Origin: Micromonospora sediminimaris
GTDB taxonomy: Bacteria > Actinomycetota > Actinomycetes > Mycobacteriales > Micromonosporaceae
NCBI GenBank assembly: GCA_900112325.1
Contig: FOLJ01000004.1
Location: 310,001 to 374,000 of the forward strand
Length of the DNA: 64,000 nucleotides
Direction of reading: 5' to 3'
Shown here piece after piece: positions 27,895 to 37,516 of the stretch. A program made the translations under genes and the position numbers. Below the pieces are notes generated by a model. The model saw only the letters and a program-made list of their open reading frames with translations, made no database searches and had not been told where the DNA came from. Within the stretch, counting starts at the first letter, position 1. Every line of letters starts with the position of its first letter.

Positions 27895-27924
27895 AACAGT
27901 TTAGTAGCGCTTTATCGTTGGGCG
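27895..27924. promoter_or_regulatory. very short divergent promoter region, EamA / LysR
   Basis: Only 30 bases separate GTG 27894 (minus) and GTG 27925 (plus). AT-rich words TAAACT (read on the minus strand, about 27898-27903) and TATCGT (plus, 27913-27918) lie 3-6 bases before each start, which fits leaderless transcripts from face-to-face promoters. This is inference from spacing. Confidence 0.4.
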
Positions 27925-28833
27925 GTGCTTGACGTTCACCGCCTCCGGGTCTTCCGTTCCGTCGTGGCGTCCGGGTCGGTCCAGGCCGCAGCCACCAACC
28001 TCGGCTACACCCCCTCCGCCGTCAGTCAGCACCTCACCGCACTGCAACGCGAGACCGGTCTCACCCTGCTCGCCCGAGCCGGACGAGGTCTGCGGCCCAC
28101 CGCAGCCGGGCACGCCCTCGCCGCCGAAGCCGATCGGGTGCTCGCCCGGGTCGGTGCGGCCGAATCGCTCATCGCCGACCTGCGCACCGGTCGCACCGGT
28201 GCCCTGTCCATCGCGTACTTCGCGTCGGTGGGCGCGGCGTGGATGCCACACGTGGTGCGGTCCATCCTCACCGGACTTCCCGGCGTACGGCTCGACCTGC
28301 AACTACGCGAACACATCCCGGACAGCCGGGAGGAACGCGCCGACGTGCAGGTGGTCGTGGCGGGCACCGGCTTCGACCCGGGTTCGGGCTTCACCGCCCA
28401 CCACCTCCTCGACGACCCGTACGTCGCCGTGGTGCCGGCCGGGCACCGCCTCGCCGACCGGCCGGAGACGGACCTGGTCGACCTCGCCGACGAGCGCTGG
28501 GTCGACAACGACTTCGCCCGGGGCTGGTGCCGCGCCAACCTCCTGGAAGCCTGCACCGCCGCCGGTTTCCGCCCAGCCTTCCGGGTCGAGGCGCACGACT
28601 ACCGGACGGCACTCGCCTTCGTCGCCGCCGGCATCGGCCTCACGGTGCTGCCCGCGCTCGGCGCAGCGCACCTGCCGGACGGGGTGACCTGCCTCCGGCT
28701 GCTCCGCCCGACGCCGACCCGGTCCATCCACGTGGTGGTGCACGACGCCGTCGAGCACACCCCGGCGGCCCGAATGGCGGTGACCGCGCTACGAGCCGCC
28801 GCCCAGTCCGCCCCCACCCCGATCAGCCCCTGA
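27925..28833 (+). CDS. LysR-family transcriptional regulator
   Basis: This 302-residue protein starts at GTG 27925 (MLDVHRLRVFRSVVASGSVQ). The N-terminal winged HTH covers residues 1-60 (AATNLGYTPSAVSQHLTALQ is the recognition region) and a periplasmic-binding-type effector domain fills about 85-295. It is divergent from the EamA exporter, so that gene is its likely target. The longer open frame upstream is antisense to the exporter and is rejected as a start. Confidence 0.88.
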   Translation: MLDVHRLRVFRSVVASGSVQAAATNLGYTPSAVSQHLTALQRETGLTLLARAGRGLRPTAAGHALAAEADRVLARVGAAESLIADLRTGRTGALSIAYFASVGAAWMPHVVRSILTGLPGVRLDLQLREHIPDSREERADVQVVVAGTGFDPGSGFTAHHLLDDPYVAVVPAGHRLADRPETDLVDLADERWVDNDFARGWCRANLLEACTAAGFRPAFRVEAHDYRTALAFVAAGIGLTVLPALGAAHLPDGVTCLRLLRPTPTRSIHVVVHDAVEHTPAARMAVTALRAAAQSAPTPISP

Positions 28834-28844
28834 CGGTCCGCGGG

Positions 28845-29408
28845 TCAGCTCGGCTCCAGGGCTCCGCGCGCGACAGCGACGAACGCGTCGCGGCGTTCGG
28901 TCCGGCAGCGCAGCGCAGCGAGGTGCTCGGCACGGTGCCGCTCGCCCAGCGGGGTGGCTTCCGTGGCCTGCTCCCGGAGTAACCGACGCTGCTGGGCGTA
29001 CTCCTCGTTGACGCTGCGCACGGTCCGCCCGGCGGCGTCCGCGACCGGGTCCGGGCCGGCCAGCAACACCAGGTTGTACGCCTCGTCGAGCGCGCGCAGC
29101 GCCCGGTACGGGGCGTCCTCGCCGGGTGCGGTGTCCGGCCCGACCCACCCGGTGTCCAGTGCCCGGTACGCCCGGTCGCAGGCGGCCAGGAAGCCGACGT
29201 ACGTGTCCCGCCGTGCCTGGTCTCGGCGGACCGTACGCTGCGCGTCGCGCTCCTCCCGAGCGGCGGTGAGTTGGCCGGTGACCTGCCGACGTCCGGTGAG
29301 CGCGGTGACCAGCCCGGTGAGGCCGGCGGCGGTCAGCGTGGACAGTGACGTGATCAACGCGATGGCGACGGTCTCCCGCATGCCGACCATCATGGTCGGC
29401 CGGCCCAC
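28845..29408 (-). CDS. membrane-anchored coiled-coil protein, unknown
   Basis: This 187-residue protein starts at GTG 29408 with GAGG nearby. One N-terminal membrane helix (TVAIALITSLSTLTAAGLTG) is followed by a charged helical stretch (VTGQLTAAREERDAQRTVRR) and more helices. Streptomyces and Micromonospora carry many such small proteins of unknown role. It ends 12 bases from the convergent LysR gene. Confidence 0.55.
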   Translation of the reverse strand: MGRPTMMVGMRETVAIALITSLSTLTAAGLTGLVTALTGRRQVTGQLTAAREERDAQRTVRRDQARRDTYVGFLAACDRAYRALDTGWVGPDTAPGEDAPYRALRALDEAYNLVLLAGPDPVADAAGRTVRSVNEEYAQQRRLLREQATEATPLGERHRAEHLAALRCRTERRDAFVAVARGALEPS

Positions 29409-29444
29409 CCGGGCCTCGCCCGACCACCGGTCCCAGCCAGCGCC

Positions 29445-29795
29445 CTAGCGGTGCAGCTGCCGCTTCCAGTCGGCGGGCACGCGCTCGGCCGGAGCCGGTG
29501 CGCCCTGCTCCGGCGGACGGCTGACGGGCGCCACGAGCGAGGGCCCCTGTTCGTACAGCACCTGCTCGTCGTAGTCCCAGAACCATTCCTCGCCCGGCTC
29601 GAAGCTGCGGACGAACCGGTGCCCGGTCGCGGCATGGTGGGCGCTGGCGTGCTGGCTGGGCGAGGAGTCGCAGCACCCGATGTGACCGCACCGACCGCAC
29701 CGCCGCAGGTGGAACCACCAGCCCGGTGGGTCTGCCGCCGCACAGTCGGCACAGCCCGGGCCGCTGGGCGGCGCCTCGGGGTTGATGCCCTCCAT
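29445..29795 (-). CDS. UBP-type zinc-finger protein
   Basis: This 116-residue protein starts at ATG 29795 with GAGAGGA upstream. It has the Cys/His zinc pattern of the ubiquitin-binding UBP finger: CADCAAADPPGWWFHLRRCGRCGH, then CCDSSPSQHASAHHAATGHRF. Eukaryotic members bind the ubiquitin C-terminus; actinobacterial ones have unknown partners, with Pup or another diglycine tail only a guess. The C-terminal 45 residues are extended and Pro-rich. Confidence 0.85.
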   Translation of the reverse strand: MEGINPEAPPSGPGCADCAAADPPGWWFHLRRCGRCGHIGCCDSSPSQHASAHHAATGHRFVRSFEPGEEWFWDYDEQVLYEQGPSLVAPVSRPPEQGAPAPAERVPADWKRQLHR

Positions 29796-29928
29796 CGCGC
29801 GTCCTCTCCGTCACAGCGTGCACCATCGTGCGGCGTGCGAAGCGCCGCAGCAAGGCGTGCAACTCTACCGTCGGTCCGGCCGCGCGGTTCGTGCCCTGGT
29901 TCCTCGCTGTCCGTCACGTTCGGGCAGT

Positions 29929-30543
29929 TCACCCGGGTCGGGCGGCCCGCCACTCTGCGCGGGTGATGGCGTACTCGACCTCGCCCTGTTCGGTTCCGGG
30001 CAGCGGGTCGTCCCAGGACGGGAAGTAGGTGCGGACGTAGCGCAGGCCGACGGACTCCATCACCCGACGAGATCCGATGTTCACGGTCATGGTCTGTGCG
30101 ATGACCCGGCGTTGGCCGACCGTGTCGAAGGCGTGCCGCAGTAGTTCCCGGGAGGCCTCGCTGGCCAGACCCTGGCGCCAGTGCCGGCGCAGGAGGCGGT
30201 ACCCCAGCTCGGCGACGGCGGGATCGTCCGGCTGGTCGGGGCCGTGCGCGGGCGGAAGCATCATCAGCCCGATGAACTCCCCGTCGTCCTCGGCCTGCGG
30301 CGGCGTCGAGCCGCGAGCCCCGCCGTCGGTGCCGAACGCCATCCAGTAGCCGAGGCCGTCCACCTTGTCGGCCAGGGCCATTCGGTTCGCGTGCGAGGTG
30401 ACCACCTCGTCCCTGGTACGGGTCCGGCCGTAGAGGTAGCGCAGCACCTCCGGGTCGGAGTCCAACTCGACCTCCAGGTCGAGGTGCCGATCCGCGAGTG
30501 GGACCAGCAACAGACGATCGGTACGCAGAACCGGTTGCGGCAT
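29929..30543 (-). CDS. GNAT-family N-acetyltransferase (RimJ/RimL-like)
   Basis: This 204-residue protein starts at ATG 30543 (MPQPVLRTDRLLLVPLADRH), the standard opening of RimJ/RimL-type acetyltransferases. LGYRLLRRHWRQGLASEASR is the acetyl-CoA binding loop and NIGSRRVMESVGLRYV the C-terminal signature. The longer open frame upstream has no support. The target may be a protein N-terminus or a small molecule. Confidence 0.85.
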   Translation of the reverse strand: MPQPVLRTDRLLLVPLADRHLDLEVELDSDPEVLRYLYGRTRTRDEVVTSHANRMALADKVDGLGYWMAFGTDGGARGSTPPQAEDDGEFIGLMMLPPAHGPDQPDDPAVAELGYRLLRRHWRQGLASEASRELLRHAFDTVGQRRVIAQTMTVNIGSRRVMESVGLRYVRTYFPSWDDPLPGTEQGEVEYAITRAEWRAARPG

Positions 30544-30670
30544 CGGGCCACGATCGCACGCGTCCGCCCGCGCGGCGCGTGATTTTCGTGGCCCGTGCCC
30601 AACGAGGGCGGCGTGACGCTCGCCTGGGCCAGCACCGACGTCAGGAAGTCGACCGGGGCATGGTTCGCGG

Positions 30671-31669
30671 TCACGCCCAGGGGGCGGTCGGGTACCAGGG
30701 GATGATCTCGCGGCGGGCGAGCAGGCGGATGTCCCAGTAGAGGAAGGTGAAGGCACCCGCGATGAGGAACGCCACCGCCATGGTCGCCGCCAGCCGGCTC
30801 GGGCGGGCCGCGAACCAGCGCTGGAGCCGGCTGCCGGCGAACCACGTGAGCAGGATGAACAGCACCGCCATGATGACGATGTTGCCGATCGACTGGAGGG
30901 TGAACGCGGCGGCGCCGTAGAGCGGGTTGCCGCTTTCCGCGGCGTCGCGGAACATCTGCCGGAACAGCGAGAACGGGCGTCCGATCAGGAAGCCGGCGAT
31001 GAGCGCGCCCATGAATACCAGCGGCGCATTGGGATACCGGCGGGAGATCCGGGCGAACGGGTCCGGCACCACCCGCAGGGCGGCCAGTCCCAGGTAGATC
31101 ATGATCAGCCCGATGGCACCGAAGACCACCATGGACTGGATGCTGCGCGGCGAGAGTGAGCCGGCCGTGTTCGAGGCGGTGGAGAACTGGGGCATCGCGG
31201 TCCCGACCAGGCCGACGACCACACCGTACGTGGCGGAGACCGCGATCATGCCGACCGCCATCCAGCCCAGCGGTCGCAGCGGTGCCAGGAAGCGGCTCAG
31301 TCGACCGCCGGAGGTGCCGGCCAGGGGGGCGAGCGCGCCGAAGGCGGCGACGTTGCAGGCGGTGAAGGTGCCGGCGATGCCCGAGACGAACGCGAAGAGC
31401 ACGCCGGCCACGACCCCACTGATCGGAGTCTCCTTGGCGTCGTGACCCAGCAGCGTGTTGGCGACGTTGTCACCGATGGTCCGGTCGACGAACTCCGCCG
31501 ACCAGACGACGGTGAGCAGGAAGCCGGCAAGCACGCTGAGTGTGATGATCAGCCCGCGTCGACGTGGCGTCTCGCCGGCGACGAAGATCGAGGTGCGGCC
31601 GGTCTCGGCCGGAACGCGGAGCTCGTCGTCAGCGGGTGGACGGCTGGTGCGCCTGTCGGTGTTGGTCAC
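30671..31669 (-). CDS. polytopic membrane protein with CcdA/DsbD-like TACN segment
   Basis: This 332-residue protein starts at GTG 31669, set by GGAG seven bases upstream; an ATG cluster at 31690 is the alternative. A 50-residue charged N-terminus leads to a helix (LIITLSVLAGFLLTVVWSAE) and about seven more. GVLFAFVSGIAGTFTACNVA has the Cys after a small-residue helix seen in the CcdA/DsbD electron-carrier family, but the paired Cys is not obvious, so function is open. It is divergent from argG. Confidence 0.55.
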   Translation of the reverse strand: MTNTDRRTSRPPADDELRVPAETGRTSIFVAGETPRRRGLIITLSVLAGFLLTVVWSAEFVDRTIGDNVANTLLGHDAKETPISGVVAGVLFAFVSGIAGTFTACNVAAFGALAPLAGTSGGRLSRFLAPLRPLGWMAVGMIAVSATYGVVVGLVGTAMPQFSTASNTAGSLSPRSIQSMVVFGAIGLIMIYLGLAALRVVPDPFARISRRYPNAPLVFMGALIAGFLIGRPFSLFRQMFRDAAESGNPLYGAAAFTLQSIGNIVIMAVLFILLTWFAGSRLQRWFAARPSRLAATMAVAFLIAGAFTFLYWDIRLLARREIIPWYPTAPWA

Positions 31670-31709
31670 GGATAGGCTCCTCATCATCACGTAGGGTTAG
31701 CAATGATGA

Positions 31710-33314
<1,605 letters not shown>

Positions 33315-33335
33315 CCGACCGGATCCGGTCAAGCC

Positions 33336-33359
33336 CACCCACCCTCGGCGGTGGGTGGT
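33336..33359 (+). terminator. hairpin after argG
   Basis: CCACCCACC and GGTGGGTGG pair perfectly with loop CTCGGC, starting 22 bases after the argG stop. Confidence 0.75.
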
Positions 33360-33427
33360 GCCGTCTCCGGCCTGCCGCTCCGCGACCGGTACCCTTGCCG
33401 CCTTCGGGCGTGCAGGAGGAGGTGGCG

Positions 33428-33757
33428 GTGCTCGCAGGTGTCCGACCGTGGCTGGCGGTCGCCGTGGCCAGCGCCCTCGCGGTCCTGGCCTGGGCCGGCT
33501 TCTGGTACCTGGCCGTGCCGCGCTTCGACGTCTGCCCCGCGGTGCATCCGGCGCCGGCCGGTTGTCGGGTCGACGCGCGGATCTCGGCCGCGTGGCTCTG
33601 GACGACGATCGTGGCGGTGCTCTACGTGGCTGTCGTCGTCGCCGTCCGGGTCCGTCCGGGGGGCGGGCAGTACCACAGGTCGGTCGCGTTGGGCACGGTG
33701 GCGCTGGGCGTCGCGGCCCTGTACGGCCTGTGGTCCGTGTGGCAGGCGGGCGGCTGA
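33428..33757 (+). CDS. small three-helix membrane protein
   Basis: This 109-residue protein starts at GTG 33428, with GTG 33422 possible; a GGAGGAGG purine run lies just upstream. Three hydrophobic helices: LAVAVASALAVLAWAGFWYL, then LWTTIVAVLYVAVVVAVRV and VALGTVALGVAALYGLWSVW. Two Cys in FDVCPAVHPAPAGCRVD face the same outer loop and may form a disulfide. No family is recognised. Confidence 0.6.
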   Translation: MLAGVRPWLAVAVASALAVLAWAGFWYLAVPRFDVCPAVHPAPAGCRVDARISAAWLWTTIVAVLYVAVVVAVRVRPGGGQYHRSVALGTVALGVAALYGLWSVWQAGG

Positions 33758-33824
33758 CCGTCGCGCCGCCGGGCCGGGCGCGCCACGCTGTTCCGATAGC
33801 GCGCCGGCCGAGCGACGTGACCGC

Positions 33825-34817
33825 CTACGTTCCCGGTTCAGAGACGGTGATGACGAGCTTGCCGGCCGGGTGCCCGTCGGTGAAGTGGCGCAGCGCGTCC
33901 GCCGTCTCGGCGAGCGGATAGCTGCGGTCGACCTGCGGGGTGAGCGCGCCGGATTCCACGAGGTCGCGCAGTTTGTCGAGATCCTCGATGCGCTCGCGGG
34001 CGTTGACGGCGCGCAGCCGGTGACCGACGACCGTCGACAACAACGGCGCCCCGAACATCTGCCGGCCGTAGCCGCCGAGCAGCGCACCCCGGGTCCAGTC
34101 GCCGCCGACCAGGGCCAGCGTCCCGCGTGGGGTGAGCGCGCGGCGCAGCAACGACAGCGGCCGGTTGCCGCCGGTGTCGACGACCACGTCGTACACCGGA
34201 CCGTCCCGGTCGATCTCCTCGCGGGTGTAGTCGAGCACGTCGTCCGCGCCGAGGGAGCGGACGAAGTCAGCCTTCGTGGGGGCGCAGACGCCGGTGACCG
34301 TCGCACCGTACGCCTTGGCGATCTGCACGGCCTGGGCACCGACGCCACCGGAGGCGCCGATGACCAGCACCCGGTGGCCGGGCCGCACCCGGCCGGTGTC
34401 GCGGACCGCGCGCAGGGCGGTCATCCCGGAGACGGGTACGGCGGCGGCCTGGGCGAAGGTCAGGTTCGTCGGCTTGCCGGCCAGCCGCCGTTCGTGGGTG
34501 GCCGTGAACTCGGCGTACGACCCGCGCAGCGTGGTGCCGTACACCTCGTCGCCGGGCCGGAAGCGGGTCACCCGGGCGCCGACCTCGGCCACCACGCCGG
34601 CCACGTCCCGGCCGAGGACCGGCACCCGGGGCCGGCGCAGCCCGGCGGCGAGCCGCACCAGGTAGGGACGTCCGGACAGGAAGATCAACACTCCCGGGTC
34701 GACGCCGGCGGCGCGGACCCGCACCAGCACCTCCCGATCCCCGACGCCGGGACGGTCGATGTCGCGTAGCCGCAGCGCGGACGGCGGGCCGTAGTGGTCG
34801 TACACGATGGCCTTCAC
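33825..34817 (-). CDS. zinc-independent MDR-family NADP(H) oxidoreductase
   Basis: This 330-residue quinone-oxidoreductase-like protein starts at GTG 34817, overlapping the HTH stop by 4 bases. The N-terminal domain opens MKAIVYDHYGPPSALRLRDI, and the Rossmann motif is HRVLVIGASGGVGAQAVQIA. It lacks the catalytic zinc Cys/His set of alcohol dehydrogenases. It ends a three-gene operon (membrane protein, HTH, oxidoreductase) controlled from 35486-35525. The substrate is unknown. Confidence 0.85.
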   Translation of the reverse strand: MKAIVYDHYGPPSALRLRDIDRPGVGDREVLVRVRAAGVDPGVLIFLSGRPYLVRLAAGLRRPRVPVLGRDVAGVVAEVGARVTRFRPGDEVYGTTLRGSYAEFTATHERRLAGKPTNLTFAQAAAVPVSGMTALRAVRDTGRVRPGHRVLVIGASGGVGAQAVQIAKAYGATVTGVCAPTKADFVRSLGADDVLDYTREEIDRDGPVYDVVVDTGGNRPLSLLRRALTPRGTLALVGGDWTRGALLGGYGRQMFGAPLLSTVVGHRLRAVNARERIEDLDKLRDLVESGALTPQVDRSYPLAETADALRHFTDGHPAGKLVITVSEPGT

Positions 34818-35035
34818 GGTGCCTCCTCGGGGTACTGGAACACGTCGTCGAGCCGTACGCCGAACACGTTTGCGATCCGGAAGGCCATCTCCAGCGAGGG
34901 GGAGTAGCGGCCCTGCTCGATGGCGATGACGGTCTGCCGCGTCACCCCGAGCCGTTCGGCCAGCTCGGCCTGGGTCATCTCGTCCCGGGCGAACCGCAGT
35001 GCCCGGATGTTGTTTGTGACGCGGGTCGGCTTCAC
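34814..35035 (-). CDS. small XRE-family HTH repressor
   Basis: This 73-residue protein is almost only a DNA-binding domain: NNIRALRFARDEMTQAELAE and on to RQTVIAIEQGRYSPSLEMAF, ending DVFQYPEEAP. It starts at GTG 35035, overlapping the upstream gene stop by 4 bases. Such short proteins paired with a small membrane protein commonly repress their own operon. The operators at 35486-35525 fit autoregulation. Confidence 0.85.
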   Translation of the reverse strand: MKPTRVTNNIRALRFARDEMTQAELAERLGVTRQTVIAIEQGRYSPSLEMAFRIANVFGVRLDDVFQYPEEAP

Positions 35036-35460
35036 CACTGCGGGACGCCCCTGCGGTAGACGACCACCTTCGCCAGCGAGCCGACCACCGCCGACAGCAC
35101 GAAGCAGAGGTAGATCACGTTGGCGATCCAGAACCAGTGCCACTGCGCCAGCGCCATGAGCATCGCCGACACCGCCCCGATCACCACGAACGCCTGCCCG
35201 ACGTGGTCGCCCAACCGCCCGATCTCCCGGTCGCGGACGTCGCTGACCCGCGAGGCGCGCGGGTTCACCATGCCGATCCCGATCTCGAGGAGCATGCTGG
35301 CGGCGATGGCGCCGCCGACCGTCCAGAGCAGTGCGCCGGCGTACGGCGTCGCGGTCAGTCGCCCATCACCGACCCGGCTCAGGACCACGGCCACGTAGAC
35401 GGCGTAGCCGACCACGCTGACCACCAGCATGATCCAGGCCCGCTTCTCCTGGTGCGTCAT
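35032..35460 (-). CDS. four-helix membrane protein of an HTH-linked operon
   Basis: This 142-residue protein starts at ATG 35460 with GAGGAG upstream. About four hydrophobic helices are seen (AWIMLVVSVVGYAVYVAVVL is the first; IANVIYLCFVLSAVVGSLAK the last), with a cytoplasmic loop NPRASRVSDVRDREIGRLGD. Proteins of this shape (DUF2178-like) often precede small XRE repressors. It is the first gene of the operon. Its function is unknown; sensing membrane stress or ligand is inference. Confidence 0.7.
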   Translation of the reverse strand: MTHQEKRAWIMLVVSVVGYAVYVAVVLSRVGDGRLTATPYAGALLWTVGGAIAASMLLEIGIGMVNPRASRVSDVRDREIGRLGDHVGQAFVVIGAVSAMLMALAQWHWFWIANVIYLCFVLSAVVGSLAKVVVYRRGVPQW

Positions 35461-35485
35461 GACGACTCCTCGATGTAAAGAATCA

Positions 35486-35525
35486 TTGACATCATGAGAG
35501 TAAGGCGTCTTTGACATAATGTCTA
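35486..35525 (-). promoter_or_regulatory. promoter with twin operators for the HTH operon
   Basis: Read on the minus strand, TAGACA (35525-35520) and TACTCT (35502-35497) form a -35/-10 pair with a 17-base spacer. On the plus strand, TTGACATCATGA (35486-35497) and TTGACATAATGTC (35511-35523) are near-copies; the latter contains the palindrome GACAT-A-ATGTC. One copy sits on the -35 and one over and after the -10. The block is AT-rich and bracketed by CGATGTAAA and its inverse (35471-35479 and 35532-35540). Confidence 0.65.
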
Positions 35526-35598
35526 GAAAGTTTTACATCGCGTACCACGTGGAGGCTCCGGCGGGCGAGCGGAGCGGGGTCGCGATCTGTCAGCTGGG

Positions 35599-36504
35599 TC
35601 AGCGTCGGGCGGCGCGCAGCGCGTCGTGCAACTCCCGCGCCACCTGTGCCAGCGCCGCCTCGGCCTGCGGCTGCACGGCCGCCGGCACCGTCGACTCGCT
35701 CAGCGCGGCCACGGCGTACGCCTGCCCGTCAGCGTGTTCCACCACGCCGACCTCGTGCCGCAGGTTGAGCAGCGTGCCGGTCTTCGACGACCACCGGGAG
35801 CTGTCGGAGCTGAAGTCCGGGGCGAGCCGTTGTCGTAGCAGGTTGTCACCCATCAGCTCGCGCACCCGGGCGGCCACCACGGCCGGTATCCGCGACGGGC
35901 GCCACAGCGCGTGCAGCAGCTCGACGAAGGCCCGGGCAGAGCCGGAGTTGGCCCGGCCCACGTCCAGCTGGGCGACCGGATGGCCCTGACCGGCGGTGGT
36001 CGCGGACGCGGCGAGCGAGTGCGCGAGGTGCACCTCCGGCGCGAGCCGCTCGGCCGGCGTGTCGGTGAGGTCCCGGGTGCGGTGCCGGACGCTGATCCCG
36101 TCGACGCCGAAACGGCGCAGCGTGTCGGCGACCACGGTGGGCGGGGTCAACGCGAACAACGCGTCCGAGGCCCCCTCGTCGCTGATCGCCACGCTGAGGT
36201 AGAGCAGGTCGTCGATCGCCACGGTGGCCGGGTGCCGGAACCGGCTCAACCCGGTCGGACCGGGCGTGCGCACCCGGCCGGGGGCCACCGTGACCGCAGT
36301 GGCGCCGTCGAGTTCGCCGCGTTCGATCCGGTCCACGGTGGCCACCGCCAACGGCACCTTCACCAGCGACGCGACGGCTAGCACCACGTCGTCGTCCAGG
36401 CCCAACTCGTCGCCGGAGTCGAGGTCGCGGACCAGGAGACAGCCCCGCAGCCCGGCGTCGCGCAGCGTCTCCCGGGCGGTGCGGAGCAGGCGGCCGACGG
36501 TCAC
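35599..36504 (-). CDS. class A beta-lactamase-related serine hydrolase
   Basis: This 301-residue protein has no evident signal peptide. It shows the SxxK motif in LAVASLVKVPLAVATVDRIE, an SDE in place of SDN (VAISDEGASDALF), and KTG in RWSSKTGTLLNLRHEVG. The usual Glu-x-x-x-Asn deacylation motif is not seen, so hydrolysis of beta-lactams is doubtful; a penicillin-binding or amide/ester role is possible. GTG 36504 overlaps the LysR stop by 4 bases, so it is cotranscribed with the regulator. Confidence 0.75.
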   Translation of the reverse strand: MTVGRLLRTARETLRDAGLRGCLLVRDLDSGDELGLDDDVVLAVASLVKVPLAVATVDRIERGELDGATAVTVAPGRVRTPGPTGLSRFRHPATVAIDDLLYLSVAISDEGASDALFALTPPTVVADTLRRFGVDGISVRHRTRDLTDTPAERLAPEVHLAHSLAASATTAGQGHPVAQLDVGRANSGSARAFVELLHALWRPSRIPAVVAARVRELMGDNLLRQRLAPDFSSDSSRWSSKTGTLLNLRHEVGVVEHADGQAYAVAALSESTVPAAVQPQAEAALAQVARELHDALRAARR

Positions 36505-37382
36505 GCCGCCTCCGGTACGCCCAGGCACCGCGCCACGGCGGCCCCCAACGCGCCACGCAGCCGCTCGGCGTCCTCCCGGACACCGGCCGTCACCTGGTAG
36601 CCGCGGACCGGTCGCAGCTCGCCGAGCTGCCGCCAGTGCAGTCCGAGTTCGCGCGCCTCGGCGGGGGAGCAGAGCACCAGGTCGGTGCCGGCGAGCGCCT
36701 CGGCGGCGGCGTCGACCACGGACGCCGCGACCGCCACCTGGGTCGGCTGTAACCCGACGGCGTCGCGCAGCCGGGTCAGCGGGTCACGGACGTGCGGCAC
36801 GTCGTCCTCAGGTGAGATCCAGACCCGACGTCGACGGGCCCGTCGGTTCGCCCGTGGGGTCCGCAGCGTCTCCAGCCGCACCACCTCGACACCCGGGTCG
36901 GTGCCGCCCGCGAGGCCGAGCGGCACCCGCCACGCGGCCTCGTCCGGCGGTACGCAGAGCAGCGCGGCGCGCACCTCGTGGCGCTGCCGCAGTCGGGCCC
37001 GTTCCGCCGGCTCGCCCCGGCGCAGTTCCAGATTCAGGTCGTGTCGACGGGCCTCGACCACGAGCCGGGCGAGCGAGCGTGGCGCGCAGACCGCCGGCAC
37101 GGCCAGCCGGAACGGGCGCAGCCGGGCCCGTTCGGCGTCGTGCTCCATCGCCTCCGCCAACTCCACGATCCGCCGGGCGGAGGCGAGCATGTCCCGCCCG
37201 AACGTGGTGAGCGTGACGCTGCGCGAGGTGCGGTCGAACAACTGCCCGCCGAGGTGCCGCTCCAGTGCCGCGACCCGTCGGCTCGCCACCGACTGCGGGA
37301 TCCGGGCCACCGAGGCGCCGACGGTGAAGCTGCCGTGGGTGCCGACCGACACGAAGGCCCGGCAGGCCGCCACCAGATCCAC
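36501..37382 (-). CDS. LysR-family regulator of the beta-lactamase locus
   Basis: This 293-residue protein has an N-terminal HTH ([20 protein letters not shown] and on to [15 protein letters not shown]) and an effector domain. It is divergent from a class A beta-lactamase and upstream of a serine hydrolase, the arrangement of BlaA/AmpR-type control. A T-N11-A dyad lies 12 bases beyond its start. Induction by beta-lactams or wall fragments is inferred from context. Confidence 0.85.
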   Translation of the reverse strand: MDLVAACRAFVSVGTHGSFTVGASVARIPQSVASRRVAALERHLGGQLFDRTSRSVTLTTFGRDMLASARRIVELAEAMEHDAERARLRPFRLAVPAVCAPRSLARLVVEARRHDLNLELRRGEPAERARLRQRHEVRAALLCVPPDEAAWRVPLGLAGGTDPGVEVVRLETLRTPRANRRARRRRVWISPEDDVPHVRDPLTRLRDAVGLQPTQVAVAASVVDAAAEALAGTDLVLCSPAEARELGLHWRQLGELRPVRGYQVTAGVREDAERLRGALGAAVARCLGVPEAA

Positions 37383-37393
37383 GCCGGCAGTCT

Positions 37394-37408
37394 ATGCCGA
37401 TTCGGCAT
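37394..37408. promoter_or_regulatory. LysR box (T-N11-A dyad)
   Basis: ATGCCGA-T-TCGGCAT is a perfect 7-base dyad with T and A separated by 11 bases, the LysR consensus. It lies between the divergent LysR (start 37382) and beta-lactamase (start 37517) genes. Confidence 0.8.
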
Positions 37409-37516
37409 CGGTACCGTCGTCGGTGTCTTCGACAGCATGGGACGGCGCTGCGAATCTGGGTGCCGGTTGCCCGGACGACGTCCGGTAGACCGGTTGATCG
37501 AGGGAAGGACCCAGCT

